Below, piece after piece: positions 54,251 to 62,825 of a DNA stretch of 64,000 nucleotides. The first letter of the stretch is position 1, and every line of letters begins with the position of its first letter. The position numbers were made by a program, and so were the translations under genes. Origin of the DNA: Paenarthrobacter ureafaciens (GTDB lineage Bacteria > Actinomycetota > Actinomycetes > Actinomycetales > Micrococcaceae); the NCBI RefSeq assembly GCF_004028095.1, contig NZ_SBHM01000009.1, forward strand, positions 112,048-176,047, given 5' to 3'. The notes beneath the pieces were generated by a model, which was not told the DNA's origin, did not search any database, and saw nothing but the letters and a program-made list of their open reading frames with translations.

Positions 54251-56908
54251 TCAGTTTCCCTTCGCCTTCTTGTGGCGGTTATGGAGGATGACGTCGACGG
54301 CGACTGCCGCGATGATGGCCGCACCGTAGACGGCCTGCAAGTACTGGTCAGGGACGCCTGCGATGGTGAGGACCTTTCGGATGGCCAGGAGGCCCAGGGT
54401 GCCGATGAGGACTCCGACCACTGTTCCCGAACCGCCACGGAGGGCCACTCCGCCGACCACCACTCCGGCGATGACGGCGGTCTCCAGTCCGAAGGCCACC
54501 TGCCCGTCAACGTAGGGGTAGTACGAGGCCCACATGGCTCCGACTGCTCCGGCCAGCAGCCCGGAGATGGTGAATGCGCTCAGGGTTCGCCGCTTTGCCG
54601 GAATGCCGATCAGCTCTGCGCCCGCAGGATTGGATCCGGCGAAGTAGGTCTCCCTGCCTTTCGAGGTCCACCACAGCAGGAAACCTGCTGCACCGAAAAC
54701 AACGACGGCGGTCAACAAGACCGGAGAGATCCCGAGGATTTCCGACTTGGTCATGGCGAGCCAGTCTGAGGGGACCTGTTCCGGTTTCACGCGGTCACCG
54801 GATGAAATGATGCTGAGGATCCCGCGATAGAGGGCCAGGGTTCCAAGCGTGACAACGATTGACGGCACTCCGCCGTAGGCAATGACAAGGCCGTTCAGGA
54901 GGCCGCACAGCAGGCCGACCAGCAGGGCAACTGCAATGCCCAACAGGATCGGGGCGTCAGGTACCGCCCGCATTGTGGCGGCCGAGACGTACGCAGCGAG
55001 TCCAAGGGTGGAGGCAACGGAAAGATCGATGTTCCGCGTCAGGATCACCAGCATCTGTCCGATGCCGATGATTCCGAGCATCGCCGAATAGTCCGCGAGA
55101 TCGTGCAGGTTGTCGCCGGAATAGAAGTTGGTGTTCAACAGGCTCAGGGGCGCCACTACGGCAGCAAGGGCCAGGAACAGCCCCACCTCCCGTCGTCCAA
55201 GCGCTTGTTTCAGCCACCATCCGACGCCGTTTCGTGAAGGGGGCGTCGGCTCCTGGGGGCGGGTGGCCGGGGGAGGGGTGGACGGGGCGTTACTCTTGCT
55301 CTGCGCCGCTGCCGTCAGTCCAGCAGCTGGGGTGTCCCCGCTCCGTGCGGAGGAGTGGACTCCCGTGGCAGCCAGGCCGATGTCGTACTGGTTGGCATGT
55401 TCGCGGTCGAACTCGGCGACCAGGTTGCCGTGCTTCATAACGTAAATTCGGTCACAGGCGCCCAGGAGCTCGGGCATGTCGGAGGAGATCATGAGGATGG
55501 CGATCCCTTGGGCTGCCAGTTCGCGGATGATGCGGTGCACCTCGGCCTTGGCCTGGACGTCGATGCCCTGGGTGGGCTCGTCCAGGATCAGGAGCCGCGG
55601 GTTGGTGGCCAACCATTTTGCGAGAACAACTTTTTGCTGGTTTCCACCTGAGAGGTTGCCGATGGGCTGGCTATAGCCGGCGAATTTGAGCTTCATGCGC
55701 TGGAGGGGGCCCTGGACCATGGCCAGTTCGGCCTTGGTGCTGATCAGCCCCCAGCGGGTGGTCTTCGTAATGACCGGCAGGGTGGCGTTGTCCAGGATCG
55801 AGAAATCTTCCACGATGCTCTGGCCGCGCCGGTCCTCGGAAACATAGGCAATGCCTTCTGCGATGGCGCGGGCGGCGGACTTGATCGACACCTTGTGGCC
55901 GTCCAGGAGGATTGTCCCGGATGTTGGCCGTTCGATGCCGAAGACCGCCCGCGCGACTTCCGTGCGGCCGCTGCCGATGAGCCCGGCCATGCCCACGACC
56001 TCGCCGGCCCGGACAGTGAGGTCGATATTGTGAAACTGGCCCTGGTGCGTCAGTCCCTGGAGTTCAAGAACCGTGCCACCCAAGACTGCAGCCGACCGTT
56101 CGTAGAGGTCTCCGAGTTCGCGGCCGACCATGAGTTTGACGATTTCGCGCTCGGTGATGTCGGAGGCGCGGACCGTGTCCACCAGGGCGCCATCACGCAG
56201 GACGGTCAAACGGTCCGCGATCCGGAAGATTTCCTCCAGGCGATGACCGACGAACATCATGGCAACGCCCTGTTCCTTCAGCCGGTCGATCACGTCGAAG
56301 AGACGGTCGACCTCTGCCGTGGTGAGGGACGCAGTGGGCTCGTCCAAAATCAGGACTTTGGCTTCGGAGACCAAGGCGCGGGCAATTTCCACGAGCTGCT
56401 GCTCTGAGACCCGCAGTGAACCGACTGGCATGCTGACGTCGCGGTTAAGCCCCAGCGTGTGCAGGACCTTCTGTGCTTGGACTTTCATCCCGGCGTGGTC
56501 GAGGAGGCCCGCACGGGTCTTCAGCGGTTGTCCGGCGAAGACGTTCTCCGCGATCGACAGGTCGCCGAACAATCCCGGGTGTTGGTGGACGACGGCCACG
56601 CCGTGGCGGTGTGCGTCCATGGCAGTGGCGAAGTGAACATCCCCGCCTGCGATGCGGACCGTGCCGGCATCGGGGTGGTAGACGCCGCCGAGCATCTTGA
56701 CGCAGGTGCTCTTGCCTGCGCCGTTTTCTCCGACGAGCGCCAGTACCTCGCCCGTGAACAGCGAGAAAGAAACATTCGAGACGGCGACCGTTGATCCAAA
56801 GATCTTGGAGACGCCGGACAGCTCGGCGGCGGGCGCAGGCGCATAGGTGCCTGGCGCCAGGTTCCCCCCTTCTTTGGTTGAGGTGAGTTGGGCTTGTGAT
56901 ACATCCAC
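54251..56908 (-). CDS. rhaT: Fused sugar ABC ATPase (two domains) and permease (RhaT-RhaP fusion)
   Basis: 885 residues from a GTG at 56908, eight bases after GGAGG. Residues 28-515 are two ABC domains: the first with Walker A GENGAGKST (60-68) and signature SEQQLVEIARAL, the second with signature LSGGNQQKVVLAKWL and Walker B LLILDEPTQGIDV. A Pro/Ser/Thr-rich linker of about 50 residues (SNAPSTPPPATRPQEPTPPS) joins a C-terminal CUT2 permease (about 570-885, with LCGLLNGLVIAYGGVPSIVVTLGTLALYRG). ATPase and permease are separate proteins in the classical rhamnose system. Confidence 0.88.
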   Translation of the reverse strand: MDVSQAQLTSTKEGGNLAPGTYAPAPAAELSGVSKIFGSTVAVSNVSFSLFTGEVLALVGENGAGKSTCVKMLGGVYHPDAGTVRIAGGDVHFATAMDAHRHGVAVVHQHPGLFGDLSIAENVFAGQPLKTRAGLLDHAGMKVQAQKVLHTLGLNRDVSMPVGSLRVSEQQLVEIARALVSEAKVLILDEPTASLTTAEVDRLFDVIDRLKEQGVAMMFVGHRLEEIFRIADRLTVLRDGALVDTVRASDITEREIVKLMVGRELGDLYERSAAVLGGTVLELQGLTHQGQFHNIDLTVRAGEVVGMAGLIGSGRTEVARAVFGIERPTSGTILLDGHKVSIKSAARAIAEGIAYVSEDRRGQSIVEDFSILDNATLPVITKTTRWGLISTKAELAMVQGPLQRMKLKFAGYSQPIGNLSGGNQQKVVLAKWLATNPRLLILDEPTQGIDVQAKAEVHRIIRELAAQGIAILMISSDMPELLGACDRIYVMKHGNLVAEFDREHANQYDIGLAATGVHSSARSGDTPAAGLTAAAQSKSNAPSTPPPATRPQEPTPPSRNGVGWWLKQALGRREVGLFLALAAVVAPLSLLNTNFYSGDNLHDLADYSAMLGIIGIGQMLVILTRNIDLSVASTLGLAAYVSAATMRAVPDAPILLGIAVALLVGLLCGLLNGLVIAYGGVPSIVVTLGTLALYRGILSIISSGDRVKPEQVPSDWLAMTKSEILGISPVLLTAVVVFGAAGFLLWWTSKGRETYFAGSNPAGAELIGIPAKRRTLSAFTISGLLAGAVGAMWASYYPYVDGQVAFGLETAVIAGVVVGGVALRGGSGTVVGVLIGTLGLLAIRKVLTIAGVPDQYLQAVYGAAIIAAVAVDVILHNRHKKAKGN

Positions 56909-56953
56909 GATGATGTCCTCCGTGCGGTAGGGGCAACCGAATCAAATCGGGAA

Positions 56954-56977
56954 GCATTCGTATGCGCATTCGTATGC
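56954..56977. promoter_or_regulatory. Tandem 12-bp palindromic repeats upstream of the RhaT-type operon
   Basis: GCATTCGTATGC occurs twice head to tail, followed by GCATGTGATGC. Each copy is an imperfect GCAT..ATGC palindrome about 50-60 bases before the fusion gene start. This fits operators for the LacI regulator encoded at the end of the operon. Confidence 0.5.
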
Positions 56978-57056
56978 GCATGTGATGCAAATGACAAGTA
57001 CCTACTGTGAGGAGGAGGCTCACCGCTCGGACGGTGTCATATGTGGACGCCAAAAA

Positions 57057-57094
57057 GGGGTGCCGCCGGGCTGATGACAACCCGGCGGCACCCC
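57057..57094 (-). terminator. Rho-independent terminator of the TerC gene
   Basis: GGGGTGCCGCCGGG / CCCGGCGGCACCCC, a perfect 14-bp stem with a 10-base loop. On the minus strand it is followed by TTTTT. It lies about 120 bases beyond the TerC stop. Confidence 0.85.
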
Positions 57095-57214
57095 GACTGT
57101 AGTTGGGGCCCAGTGGTCTTAGGGGACTCGCTGATCGCTGGAACCTTCGTACGCTGGGGCCCTCGTTAGTCGCCCGGGCTGGTGCCGTCAGCCGAGAGCA
57201 GTCCCGTACTTCAC

Positions 57215-58303
57215 TTACTTCGTGCCGGCCGCGCCGCTCGTCGTCTGGTCGCCGTCGTACTCCGCGGACTCAAGGGCCTCGCCCACCGCGACCCCGTCCA
57301 CGGCGGCCGCGCCGTCCGGCAGCCGGGGGTTGTCCCGCTCCGCAGTACGGCGGGTCTTGAGCAGGCTCGCCAAGGTGGCGACGGCGATGGTGCTGCCGAT
57401 GAAGAGCAGCGAGAATCCGATGGGGATCTCAGGTACCCAGAGGAGCGGCTCGCCACCGTTGATGAAGGGCAGCTCATTGACGTGCAGGGCGTGGAAGACG
57501 AGCTTCACGCCGATGAACGCAAGGATCACGGCAAGCCCCTGGGCGAGGTAGATCAAGCGTTCGAGCAACCCGCCGATGAGGAAGAACAGCTGCCGCAGGC
57601 CCATCAACGCGAAGGCGTTGGCCGTAAAGACGATGTACGCCTCGCTCGTCAGGCCGTAGATCGCGGGGATGGAATCGACGGCAAAAATGAGGTCTACGAA
57701 GCCGATGGCAATGATCGTCAGCAGCATCGGAGTGATGAAGCGCGTCCCGCCCTTCTTCACGGTGAGCCGGTCCCCGTGGTACTCGTTGGTCACGGGCAGG
57801 ACACGGCGCACCAGGCCCATGAACTTGCCGTTGGCCGGGTTGGAGTCATGTCCGCCGAACGCCTGCCGGTAGGCCAGGACAAGCAAGAGCGCGCCGAAAA
57901 TGTAGAAAATCCACGAGAAGTTCTCGATCAGTCCGGCGCCGATGGCGATGAACGCCCCCCGCAAAATCAAGGCAATGATGATCCCGATCATCAGCACTTT
58001 CTGCTGGTACATCTTCGGTACGGCGAAACCGGTCATCACGATGAGGAACACGAAGAGGTTGTCGATCGACAGGGCCTTCTCGGTGAGATAACCCGCGAAG
58101 TACTCGCCGCCGAACGTCCAGCCCGAGACGACGCCGATGCCGACACCGAACAGGACGGCCAGGATGATGTAGAACGCGGACCAACGTGCGGATTCGGCGA
58201 TGCCCGGTTCGTGGGGTTTGCGCACATGGGCAAAAAACTCGTAGACGAAGAAGAGGATCGTCACGCCGATGGTGATAAGCCAGATCAGGGGTGTGACTTG
58301 CAT
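57215..58303 (-). CDS. TerC-family integral membrane protein (probable Mn2+ exporter)
   Basis: 362 residues from the ATG at 58303 with GGAG upstream. About nine helices. TerC motifs are SIDNLFVFLIVMTGF near residue 80 and IFAVDSIPAIYGLT near 195, carrying the conserved acidic residues of the metal site. The cytoplasmic C-terminus of about 60 residues is hydrophilic. TerC/Alx/YkoY proteins protect from excess manganese, some by metallating exported proteins. A yybP-ykoY-like riboswitch in its leader supports manganese control. Confidence 0.88.
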   Translation of the reverse strand: MQVTPLIWLITIGVTILFFVYEFFAHVRKPHEPGIAESARWSAFYIILAVLFGVGIGVVSGWTFGGEYFAGYLTEKALSIDNLFVFLIVMTGFAVPKMYQQKVLMIGIIIALILRGAFIAIGAGLIENFSWIFYIFGALLLVLAYRQAFGGHDSNPANGKFMGLVRRVLPVTNEYHGDRLTVKKGGTRFITPMLLTIIAIGFVDLIFAVDSIPAIYGLTSEAYIVFTANAFALMGLRQLFFLIGGLLERLIYLAQGLAVILAFIGVKLVFHALHVNELPFINGGEPLLWVPEIPIGFSLLFIGSTIAVATLASLLKTRRTAERDNPRLPDGAAAVDGVAVGEALESAEYDGDQTTSGAAGTK

Positions 58304-58329
58304 GGGAGCTCCAAAGGGTAGGCGTCGGA

Positions 58330-58440
58330 TACAGGCGCCAAGGTCTCCTCCGCCCGGATGGAACCGGGACCGATGACCCGGGATGCATTGCTGCATCCGT
58401 AATGACGGATCAATCGCTAATGGGAGTACTCCCCTTGATG
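58330..58440 (-). ncRNA. Probable yybP-ykoY manganese riboswitch in the terC leader
   Basis: On the minus strand the leader opens with AAGGGGAGTACTCCC, passes several GC hairpins (CCGGG..., CCGGTTCCATCCGGGCGG) and closes with GGAGGAGACCTTGGC before the TerC start about 30 bases further. The GGGGAGTA box and the GAGACCTTGGC end are the conserved pieces of actinobacterial yybP-ykoY elements as I remember them, and TerC is a classical partner gene. Confidence 0.7.
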
Positions 58441-58508
58441 GAAAAAATAGTAGCGCCCCGCAGCGTGCCCTCTCAACCCAAGGCATCCTGCGAGGCGCTG
58501 TGCCCGGC

Positions 58509-58856
58509 TTAGTGCACGTCCACAGGCGCTTCGTGTCCGGTGTGTTGGACCGCCGGGTTCCAGGTCATCCGCACAATGAAGTGGCCTTCGGCGGTTGACT
58601 TGGCGACGAGCGCTCCTGCGTCGCCGGCGAGCTTGATGCCGAATTCGATTTCCAGGGTTTCCGGAGCGAGCTCCTGCATCGAATCCAGTGCGGCCGTGGC
58701 GGCCGGACGAACGCTGGCGAGGGCGTCTTCCAGGCGCCGGCCGACATCCAGGATGCCTTGTTCGTTGCGCCCGGGGTGGTCCACTCCGAAGCTGCCGTCT
58801 TCAACCTCCACCAGCACTGTTCCGGCGCCAACTTCATATCTCAGTACGTCCGTCAC
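58509..58856 (-). CDS. CU044_2847-type (trypsin-co-occurring domain 1) small protein
   Basis: 115 residues from a GTG at 58856 with AGGAG upstream. The diagnostic EIEFGIKLAGDAGALVAKSTAEGHFIVRMTW segment (split: EIEFGIKLAGDAGAL then EGHFIVRMTW) places it in the CU044_2847/TCD1 family, predicted companions of trypsin-like protease conflict systems. Here no protease or NACHT/effector gene is adjacent, so it appears solitary. Function unknown. Confidence 0.75.
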   Translation of the reverse strand: MTDVLRYEVGAGTVLVEVEDGSFGVDHPGRNEQGILDVGRRLEDALASVRPAATAALDSMQELAPETLEIEFGIKLAGDAGALVAKSTAEGHFIVRMTWNPAVQHTGHEAPVDVH

Positions 58857-58947
58857 GGCTACTCCTGCTGTGAATTAAAGCGGTGGCCCACAATGTCCCT
58901 CCCATGATCAGTTACGGCCTGCCGGTGCAACAGGGACAAAGGACCTA

Positions 58948-59817
58948 TTAATCCGTAGAGCTGCCATCCTGGCTGGGAGGTACGACGACGGTCGGGCACG
59001 GAAGGTGGGTCAGTACACCATGGGTTGTGGAGCCAAGGACCAGGCGGGCGAAGCCGCCCCGGCCATGGCTGCCCATGACCAGCATCCGGGCACCAGAGGC
59101 AGCATCGGTGAGGGCACGGACCGGTTCCTTGCCGGGTTCGAGCACTTTGTGAACAACCAGGTCCGGGTAGGTGCTGCGGAGGCCCGCAACCGTTTCGGAC
59201 AAGATGACGCGTTCCTGCTCATCCATCAGTTCCGCCAGCTCGGCCGGTGCCAGCCCCGCGTCGCTGACCGGGTCCGGAGCCTGATAGGCGTGGAGGACGG
59301 TGAGTTCCTCCCCTTCCCTGTCCGCCTCCGCGGCGGCGAACTCGACCGCACGCAGCGAAAGTTCGGAGCCGTCGGCGCCCACCACGATGCCGCTCCCGCC
59401 ATCCGCGTCAGCAGTACCGACCACTGCGAGAGGAGCCGGTGTAACTCCTGCGATCTGCAGGGCCCTGTCGGTAAGGGTGCCGCCAAGATGCGGACTTCCG
59501 GAACCGACCACCACGAGCCCGACGTTCGGGCCGTAATGGCCCAGTGCGCCGGCGACGCTGCCGGTCAGCAGCTCGGTGGTGGCATCGATACCGAATTGCC
59601 CGCTCACCCGGGAGGCGGCCGACGCCAGCAGCTCCTCTCCGGCCTTCCGGAGCTGTTTGTTCCACGTAGCGGGGTTCAACGACCAGTGGTCGTCGGCCAC
59701 ATGGAGGATGACCAACGGCACATGGTGCTTGCGGGCCCGTGAAGCGGCCCACCCAAGGGCCGCTTCACTTTGTGGAGAATCCTTGACGGCCACAACGATT
59801 GGGTTGGTGGTGCTCAT
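58948..59817 (-). CDS. Universal stress protein (tandem UspA domains)
   Basis: 289 residues with two UspA domains: 1-140 (VAVKDSPQSEAALGWAASRA, then VVVGSGSPHLGGTLTDRAL) and 148-285 (VVGADGSELSLRAVEFAAAEA, then GSHGRGGFARLVLGSTTHGVL). The G-2x-G-9x-G(S/T) nucleotide-binding pattern is clear in the second domain. Such proteins respond to hypoxia and stress in actinobacteria. A 10-bp tandem repeat lies immediately upstream. Confidence 0.9.
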   Translation of the reverse strand: MSTTNPIVVAVKDSPQSEAALGWAASRARKHHVPLVILHVADDHWSLNPATWNKQLRKAGEELLASAASRVSGQFGIDATTELLTGSVAGALGHYGPNVGLVVVGSGSPHLGGTLTDRALQIAGVTPAPLAVVGTADADGGSGIVVGADGSELSLRAVEFAAAEADREGEELTVLHAYQAPDPVSDAGLAPAELAELMDEQERVILSETVAGLRSTYPDLVVHKVLEPGKEPVRALTDAASGARMLVMGSHGRGGFARLVLGSTTHGVLTHLPCPTVVVPPSQDGSSTD

Positions 59818-59840
59818 GGCGATGCTTCTTTCTTCTGTCC

Positions 59841-59877
59841 GGCCGCGCCCGGCCGCGCCCGGCCGCGTCCTGCCGCG
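59841..59877. repeat. 10-bp tandem repeat in the leader of the universal stress gene
   Basis: GGCCGCGCCC occurs twice exactly, then as GGCCGCGTCC and a partial TGCCGCG. It sits 24 bases upstream of the universal stress protein start and is very GC-rich; slippage could vary its copy number between strains. Confidence 0.7.
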
Positions 59878-59894
59878 TTAGGAATGCATGGACC

Positions 59895-60398
59895 TCACGA
59901 GGCAGGTGCCTGCCGACCCATAGTGTCCTGGGCTACAGGCCACACCACCCGCGTTTGCCACGTGGCGGGGTCCGGTTCCCTGACCGGATCGCTGAGGTAG
60001 AACTCCCACATGGTGTCTGAAGGCGTCTTGCCCTCTGCGCTCATTCGCTCAACGATGAGCGCGTAGGTTTTTTCGAGGGTGTCGTACGGGCCCCGATGGA
60101 TGGCCTCGAAAGCTTCGGACTCAGGCAGTTTGCTGGCTGCCACGTCGCTGGTACCCGTGAAGTTGGGGGTGATCGGAAACCCGGCTTCCACATCAACGGT
60201 GTCCGTCGGCATGCCGTGATACATGGCAAAAGGCGGGCCAACAGGGCTTGCATGCTGGGCCTGCGCCGCTGCCATGACGGCACCGAAGGCCCGGCCGAAA
60301 AAGTCGGTAAGTCCGGTCATTGCCACGCGCTCGCGGACCACTGCAGTGTGCTGCTCCGGGGACGTGATGGGCCGGGGCTGGGGTTCGATGGTAGCCAT
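59895..60398 (-). CDS. GyrI-like small-molecule-binding protein
   Basis: 167 residues. HTAVVRERVAMTGLTDFFGRAF and PPFAMYHGMPTDTVDVEAGFPI, then EAIHRGPYDTLEKTYALIVERM and WEFYLSDPVREPDPATWQT follow the SOUL/GyrI effector-binding domain found alone or fused to AraC/MerR regulators. It is soluble and stand-alone here. Ligand unknown; these proteins bind hydrophobic compounds or drugs. Confidence 0.8.
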   Translation of the reverse strand: MATIEPQPRPITSPEQHTAVVRERVAMTGLTDFFGRAFGAVMAAAQAQHASPVGPPFAMYHGMPTDTVDVEAGFPITPNFTGTSDVAASKLPESEAFEAIHRGPYDTLEKTYALIVERMSAEGKTPSDTMWEFYLSDPVREPDPATWQTRVVWPVAQDTMGRQAPAS

Positions 60399-60488
60399 AA
60401 CACCAGAATCGCCTCACAGCCTGCCCGGCGGCAGGGCCAAAGGACCCTAAGCCACGGGTAGGGAGCCCCGGTGCCGTGGCGCTGGTGC

Positions 60489-61655
60489 TCACAACGCCCT
60501 GGCCAGGCTTCGCCGGAGCAGCCAGGTTCCCAGGACCAACAGACCCGCAGCCATCGCTGCCAGGACTCCCAGGTGCGGAAGGATGTCCTGCAAGGCCGCT
60601 TCGTGCCGCTGGACCTCAGCGATGGCATCGTAGGCCCAGCGGTGCGGAGTGAAGCGTGACACCGCAGCCATCGGTTCGGAAAAGAACTCAGGCGGCACCA
60701 TGCAACCGCCCAAGCCGGCCACCACCAATCCCAAACCTATGCCCACACCGGTTGCGGCGCCGTCGTGGTCCAGCATCGAGCCGACCACCATCGCAGCTGC
60801 CGCGGCCACAAGGCTGAAGACGCCGACCACCAGCATCGCGAGCCACAAGTTCCCCCAGTCAACTCCGAACAGCAGGGCGGTACCCAGCAGGATATAGACG
60901 CCTTGGACCCCTGCGATGGCGAATCTGCCCAAGGCCAGTCCCGTCATGGTCCGGGCGGCGGTCACCGGCGCCGCCAAGGCGCGGGAGATCACGCCGTAGC
61001 GGCGCGCCTGGATCAGGGCGGCCGCGCCTGTCAGGGAGCTGAGGAAGACAAACAGCAGCAGTTGTTGGGCAGCGCCAAGGTCGAACCGGCCCAGGCCCCG
61101 GAACTCCGAGGAGACACCGCCGGATTCCATCACCTGCACCGTGGGTTCAACGGCGGAGGTTTTGGCACGTGCCAGGGCCGAGCGCGCGGCGTCCTCCGTC
61201 ACGCCGCCGTCCATGAGCGCCCGTAATTGCAGCTGCGTCCTGCCCAGGTCCCGGACTGTTGCCCGCAAAGCCTGCAAAGCGGTCTGCCCTGAAGCATCGG
61301 GCGCGGCGAGAACCTCAAGTTCCACCGGTCCGGCGTCGTCATAGGCTTTCCCGGCCTGCTCGCTGATGAAAAGTCCGACGTCGGTGCTGCCGCGGCTTAC
61401 GTCGCGGCGAACCGCGGACGCCGCGTCCGGGCGGACGGTGAGGCCTTCTGCCTTGAGTCGGTCCGTGAGGTCGCGGGCCAGGGGCGTGCCCTCGCCCCCT
61501 GCCACAGCCACTATTGGTCCCGCGGACCCCACCCCGAACTGGATTCCCAGCAGGAGGATCAGCATCAGGGGAAAAATGAAGACGAAGAAGATGTTGGACC
61601 GATCCCGGAAGAACCGCCTCAGCTCCACACCGGCAATGGCCAGCACGGGGTTCAT
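60489..61655 (-). CDS. ABC-2 type exporter permease (second subunit)
   Basis: 388 residues from the ATG at 61655, overlapping the previous stop by 4 bp. N-terminal cytoplasmic stretch and first helix (NIFFVFIFPLMLILLLGIQFG), a large extracellular loop of about 160 residues, then five helices ending RSLARAL. This is the ABC-2 membrane protein (YhgE/DrrB-like) layout. It works with the adjacent permease and ATPase to export an unknown, possibly hydrophobic, compound. Confidence 0.85.
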   Translation of the reverse strand: MNPVLAIAGVELRRFFRDRSNIFFVFIFPLMLILLLGIQFGVGSAGPIVAVAGGEGTPLARDLTDRLKAEGLTVRPDAASAVRRDVSRGSTDVGLFISEQAGKAYDDAGPVELEVLAAPDASGQTALQALRATVRDLGRTQLQLRALMDGGVTEDAARSALARAKTSAVEPTVQVMESGGVSSEFRGLGRFDLGAAQQLLLFVFLSSLTGAAALIQARRYGVISRALAAPVTAARTMTGLALGRFAIAGVQGVYILLGTALLFGVDWGNLWLAMLVVGVFSLVAAAAAMVVGSMLDHDGAATGVGIGLGLVVAGLGGCMVPPEFFSEPMAAVSRFTPHRWAYDAIAEVQRHEAALQDILPHLGVLAAMAAGLLVLGTWLLRRSLARAL

Positions 61656-62824
61656 TGCGCCGCGCTCCGATCGGGAATGAATCGGGAGAGGAGCGTACAG
61701 GCAGCGGCAAAGATCCACATGACGCCAAGGGGTCCCAGGACGTCCCCGATTCCGCCGCCCCCGGCTGATATTCCCAGCCCGCGGATGAAAGCCCCCACTG
61801 GATTCAACTCCAGCACCGTTGCCAAGAACCCCGTGGATTGAAGGGGAAAGAAGGCGCCGCCTGCGATTCCCAGGACCATGGCAATAATTGACTGGGCTAC
61901 GTTGGCTTGTTCAGCCGAACGGACCAGCCGCACCACGATGAAGGTCAGGCTGGTAGCCGCTGCTGCAGCCGACATGACCAGCAACCCCACCACTACCGGA
62001 GAACCGAAAGCCACCCCGAAGAACACCATGCCGCTGGTGAGCAGGACCGTGCTGGCGGCTACCCCCAGCAGGAACCCGACCACGGCCTTGGACGCCGTGA
62101 TGGTCCATGGGGGGACCGCGACGGACCTGATCCGGGCAAACGTTCCTTGTTCCTTTTCCACCAACAGCCCCACTACGCCAAAACCCACAGTGAACAGCAG
62201 GAACAACCCGGTTTGTCCGGCCACGAGCGAGGCGCTGAGGGGTAGTTGCTCCGTGGGTGCCGTAGATTCCTTGAGCGCCATCAGCGGTGAGGCAGCCGCC
62301 GTCGACCGTGCGAGGTCGCTTGCTGCGGCTGGGGAGAGGCCGGCGATCCGGCCTGCTGATGCGGTGAGGGAGGCGGCATGGAGTTCGTTGACGACCTCCT
62401 TGACTACGGAGATGAGCACATCGGTTTCCAGTGAGGGGGTGGAGCCCCTCGTGAGCTGGAGGGTAGCGGCCCTTCCGGTTGTCAGTGACTCGGTGAAATC
62501 CTTCGGGATGACAATACCGAGTGAACTCCCGCCGTCAAGGGTGGTCCGGGCGACGTCGCCGGGTGCCACCCGCTGAACGGAAACCTCCAACGCAGGCGAG
62601 GAGACCAAGGACTCCAGGACAGCATCGCCCAGCGGCCCTTCGTCCTCGACGCCGGCGATGACGGTCACGGGCTTGAGGGCCGGACCGTCGTCGCCCAAGC
62701 CCCCGAAAGCCAGGTTGAGCACGGTCATCAATGCCACGGGCACCAAGAGGCCGAATATCAGGACTGATTTGTCCCTGAGCCGTTGCTTGAGGTCGTTGGC
62801 CACCAGGGCCGTGAGTGCGTTCAC
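61652..62824 (-). CDS. ABC-2 type exporter permease (first subunit)
   Basis: 390 residues from a GTG at 62824, one base after the ATPase stop, with AGGGA upstream. First helix LIFGLLVPVALMTVLNLAF, extracellular loop to about residue 210, then five helices including GLFLLFTVGFGVVGLLVEKEQGTFARIR, whose charged loop contacts the ATPase in this family. Forms a heterodimer with the downstream permease. Confidence 0.85.
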   Translation of the reverse strand: MNALTALVANDLKQRLRDKSVLIFGLLVPVALMTVLNLAFGGLGDDGPALKPVTVIAGVEDEGPLGDAVLESLVSSPALEVSVQRVAPGDVARTTLDGGSSLGIVIPKDFTESLTTGRAATLQLTRGSTPSLETDVLISVVKEVVNELHAASLTASAGRIAGLSPAAASDLARSTAAASPLMALKESTAPTEQLPLSASLVAGQTGLFLLFTVGFGVVGLLVEKEQGTFARIRSVAVPPWTITASKAVVGFLLGVAASTVLLTSGMVFFGVAFGSPVVVGLLVMSAAAAATSLTFIVVRLVRSAEQANVAQSIIAMVLGIAGGAFFPLQSTGFLATVLELNPVGAFIRGLGISAGGGGIGDVLGPLGVMWIFAAACTLLSRFIPDRSAAQ

Positions 62825-62825
62825 G

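Noticed and set aside
57182..58321. 379-codon plus-strand frame opposite TerC
   Set aside because: Antisense shadow; the TerC reading has clear membrane helices and motifs.
59841..59877. CRISPR-like repeat
   Set aside because: Units are 10 bp, contiguous and without spacers; a simple tandem repeat.
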